This document shows positions 62,545 to 64,000 of a stretch of 64,000 nucleotides of DNA, piece by piece; position 1 is the stretch's first letter; every line of letters begins with the position of its first letter. The stretch comes from Enterococcus_D entomosocium (GTDB taxonomy: Bacteria; Bacillota; Bacilli; Lactobacillales; Enterococcaceae), in the NCBI RefSeq assembly GCF_030441895.1, contig NZ_JARJAS010000015.1. One strand, written 5' to 3'. The notes under the pieces are model-generated. The model saw nothing but the letters and a program-made list of their open reading frames with translations. It was not told the origin of the DNA and did no database searches. A program made the position numbers and the translations under genes.

Positions 62545-63978
62545 GTGCAAAAAAAAATAGTGTTAAGAAATAGTATCGCGGGTCTGCTTTTCTTTCTTTT
62601 GTTGCTTAGCATCTTGATTTGGCAGAATAATCAGTCTATTCATATTCGTCGTTTAGCGGATGAAAATGAAGTGTTCGAAAAAATCGAGATTTTGGAAGAA
62701 TGGCAGGAACGAATGACCCTTACAGGGACGACGATCCAACGATCCGTTCGGGTAATGAACGCTAGTGAAGTGCCAGTCTTTGTCCGAGCAAGTTTTGAAG
62801 AAGTGCTGCGCTATATCGCGCCAGACAGTGAGGAAGCAGCCTTTGAGCAGGCGGCAGATGCGAGTGATGCGCCAGACTTATTACCAGTACTGTCTCGCTT
62901 TGATGAAAACGAAATTTTAGCAAGAGGGTATCAGAACGTGACCCAGCAGATCCCAGAACTCATTGGAAATGCTCTTGATGGTCAAGTGATGGTTTGGATC
63001 AGCGATGAGACGATCGAAGAGTTGGCACCCACGCCTCCCTTGGATGCCTTCGATAGTGAAGAGATGCAGGAGTTATTGGGGGAATTAGACGCTGAAGAAC
63101 AGGAAAATCCTGAGAACTTCTACGATCGCACCGAAGGCAATGAAGAAATGGAGGAGCCACCGTCATCAGACTTGATCGATGGTCCACCAGATCTCTGGCA
63201 AGAACCGGTCCTTGTCGAAGCTCACTTCAGCTATTCCTTTCGACGAAACCAACAACCGGTCATGCAGAAAATGAGTGGGGAACTGCTGCTGCTCAATCCT
63301 GCTGATCCGGTTGCTGAGTGGACCTTTGAAGCAGCCAACTTGACCTATAGTTATTATCTTGAAGGGTATCGTTATTTTGTTCGAAACTGGGCGGAGTCAC
63401 AGCTAGCCAGCCCCTTTTCCACCGGTGAGGAACCTACGGGATTCACGTATCTCGGAGAACAGGGAACGATTGACCAGTCGTCATTTGATTACACGACGAC
63501 AGAATCTGGGTTAGGCAGTGCCTTTCAATTGCCAGAGATGATCAGTGCGTTTCCCGATGCTGCTGGGTTGTATCCGACCCAAACGGTGAAAACGCTAAGC
63601 AGCTTTGTCTCTGAAAGTCCTGCCCAGATCGATTCAGAAGCCATCATGATCGAATTCGGCTCTTTGAGCGATTACCGTCAGATCGATCGCAACACTTGGA
63701 TCTATAATCCCGATGATGGCTGGTTTTATTATAGTTTCCCTTTGGACCGATCCTATCAAAGTGAAGACGGTTATGGCGTCACCCGTTCACTGATCGAACA
63801 AGTGATGATCGATACAAGTGTCGCAGACGATAGCCATCTTGCCTACGAACTTTTACCGAAAGTCGAAGTCATTCAAGCTTCTGATCGACAATCATTAAAG
63901 GAGGTCTTTCAGTTAGACAATGATCGCCCAGAGAGTGCTACTGCGATCATCTATCGGCATTTGTACTCACTTCAATAA
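62545..63978 (+). CDS. TasA/BsaA-like extracytoplasmic protein
   Basis: A 477-residue protein with an N-terminal membrane helix (about 9-27, NSIAGLLFFLLLLSILIW) and a large extracytoplasmic beta-rich part. The pattern of SipW-dependent TasA/camelysin/BsaA-type proteins is visible: ENEVFEKIEILEEWQE, then GTTIQRSVRVMNASEVPVFV (normally PGxxxxKxVxVxNxGxxPxYVR), and a later DGWFYYSFPLDRSYQSE with LLPKVEVIQAS near the C-terminus. Such proteins form biofilm-matrix fibres or pilus-like structures in Bacillus and clostridia. An acidic insertion (about 160-215) is unusual. Start: GTG 62545 with AGAGGA 8 bases upstream; TTG 62524 is possible but lacks a site. It lies 34 bp after the SipW-like gene. No active signal peptidase for it is in the window. 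Confidence 0.75.
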   Translation: MQKKIVLRNSIAGLLFFLLLLSILIWQNNQSIHIRRLADENEVFEKIEILEEWQERMTLTGTTIQRSVRVMNASEVPVFVRASFEEVLRYIAPDSEEAAFEQAADASDAPDLLPVLSRFDENEILARGYQNVTQQIPELIGNALDGQVMVWISDETIEELAPTPPLDAFDSEEMQELLGELDAEEQENPENFYDRTEGNEEMEEPPSSDLIDGPPDLWQEPVLVEAHFSYSFRRNQQPVMQKMSGELLLLNPADPVAEWTFEAANLTYSYYLEGYRYFVRNWAESQLASPFSTGEEPTGFTYLGEQGTIDQSSFDYTTTESGLGSAFQLPEMISAFPDAAGLYPTQTVKTLSSFVSESPAQIDSEAIMIEFGSLSDYRQIDRNTWIYNPDDGWFYYSFPLDRSYQSEDGYGVTRSLIEQVMIDTSVADDSHLAYELLPKVEVIQASDRQSLKEVFQLDNDRPESATAIIYRHLYSLQ

Positions 63979-64000
63979 GTTGCTAGAAAATAAGTCAAGG

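Overview
The window is chromosomal DNA of a low-GC Gram-positive coccus, most likely an Enterococcus. WxL-domain and LPXTG-type surface proteins, an Rgg regulator, a LicT-type antiterminator with RNA targets, a KdpFABCDE potassium operon and AAGGAGG ribosome sites all point there. The species cannot be fixed from the sequence alone. No rRNA, tRNA, CRISPR array, transposase or phage gene was seen.

Layout. (1) 1-3300: the end of a surface-polysaccharide cluster, with a flippase fragment plus wecC and wecB, which make UDP-ManNAcA. (2) 3.4-11.3 kb: a small XRE membrane regulator, a MucBP-repeat surface protein, a CPBP membrane protein, a peptidoglycan deacetylase, an Rgg regulator and a 16-residue hydrophobic peptide gene. 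(3) 11.3-32.6 kb: a surface-adhesion island. It holds a 3124-residue LPKTG protein with 15 paired Ig-like repeats, a WxL locus (two WxL proteins, a small LPXTG-like protein, a DUF916/DUF3324 WxL-interacting protein), an orphan LytTR regulator whose receiver lacks the phospho-aspartate, and a 1976-residue LPKTG protein with 11 Ig-like repeats. No sortase gene is present in the window.

(4) 32.8-40.5 kb: kdpFABCDE. (5) 40.7-46.2 kb: an alpha-galactoside operon (LacI regulator, binding protein, two permeases, GH4 alpha-galactosidase) without its own ATPase. (6) 46.3-50.8 kb: a beta-glucoside operon (licT, bglP, GH1 enzyme) with two antiterminator/terminator switches. (7) 50.9-56.5 kb: a GNAT acetyltransferase, an M23 peptidoglycan hydrolase, a DUF1801 protein, and a PTS EIIC cluster with a GntR regulator and a perfect 18-bp palindrome at its promoter.

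(8) 57.2-64 kb: a tightly packed six-gene cluster that I consider the best candidate for an undescribed system. It encodes a coiled-coil protein with a repetitive Asp/Glu/Tyr head, an unknown soluble protein, a small two-TM protein, a membrane-anchored GH73 glucosaminidase, a signal-peptidase-I-like protein in which the catalytic Ser and Lys/His positions appear lost, and a TasA/BsaA-like extracytoplasmic protein. These look like parts of one envelope-associated machine in which a dead SipW-like fold may act as a scaffold or chaperone for the TasA-like partner.
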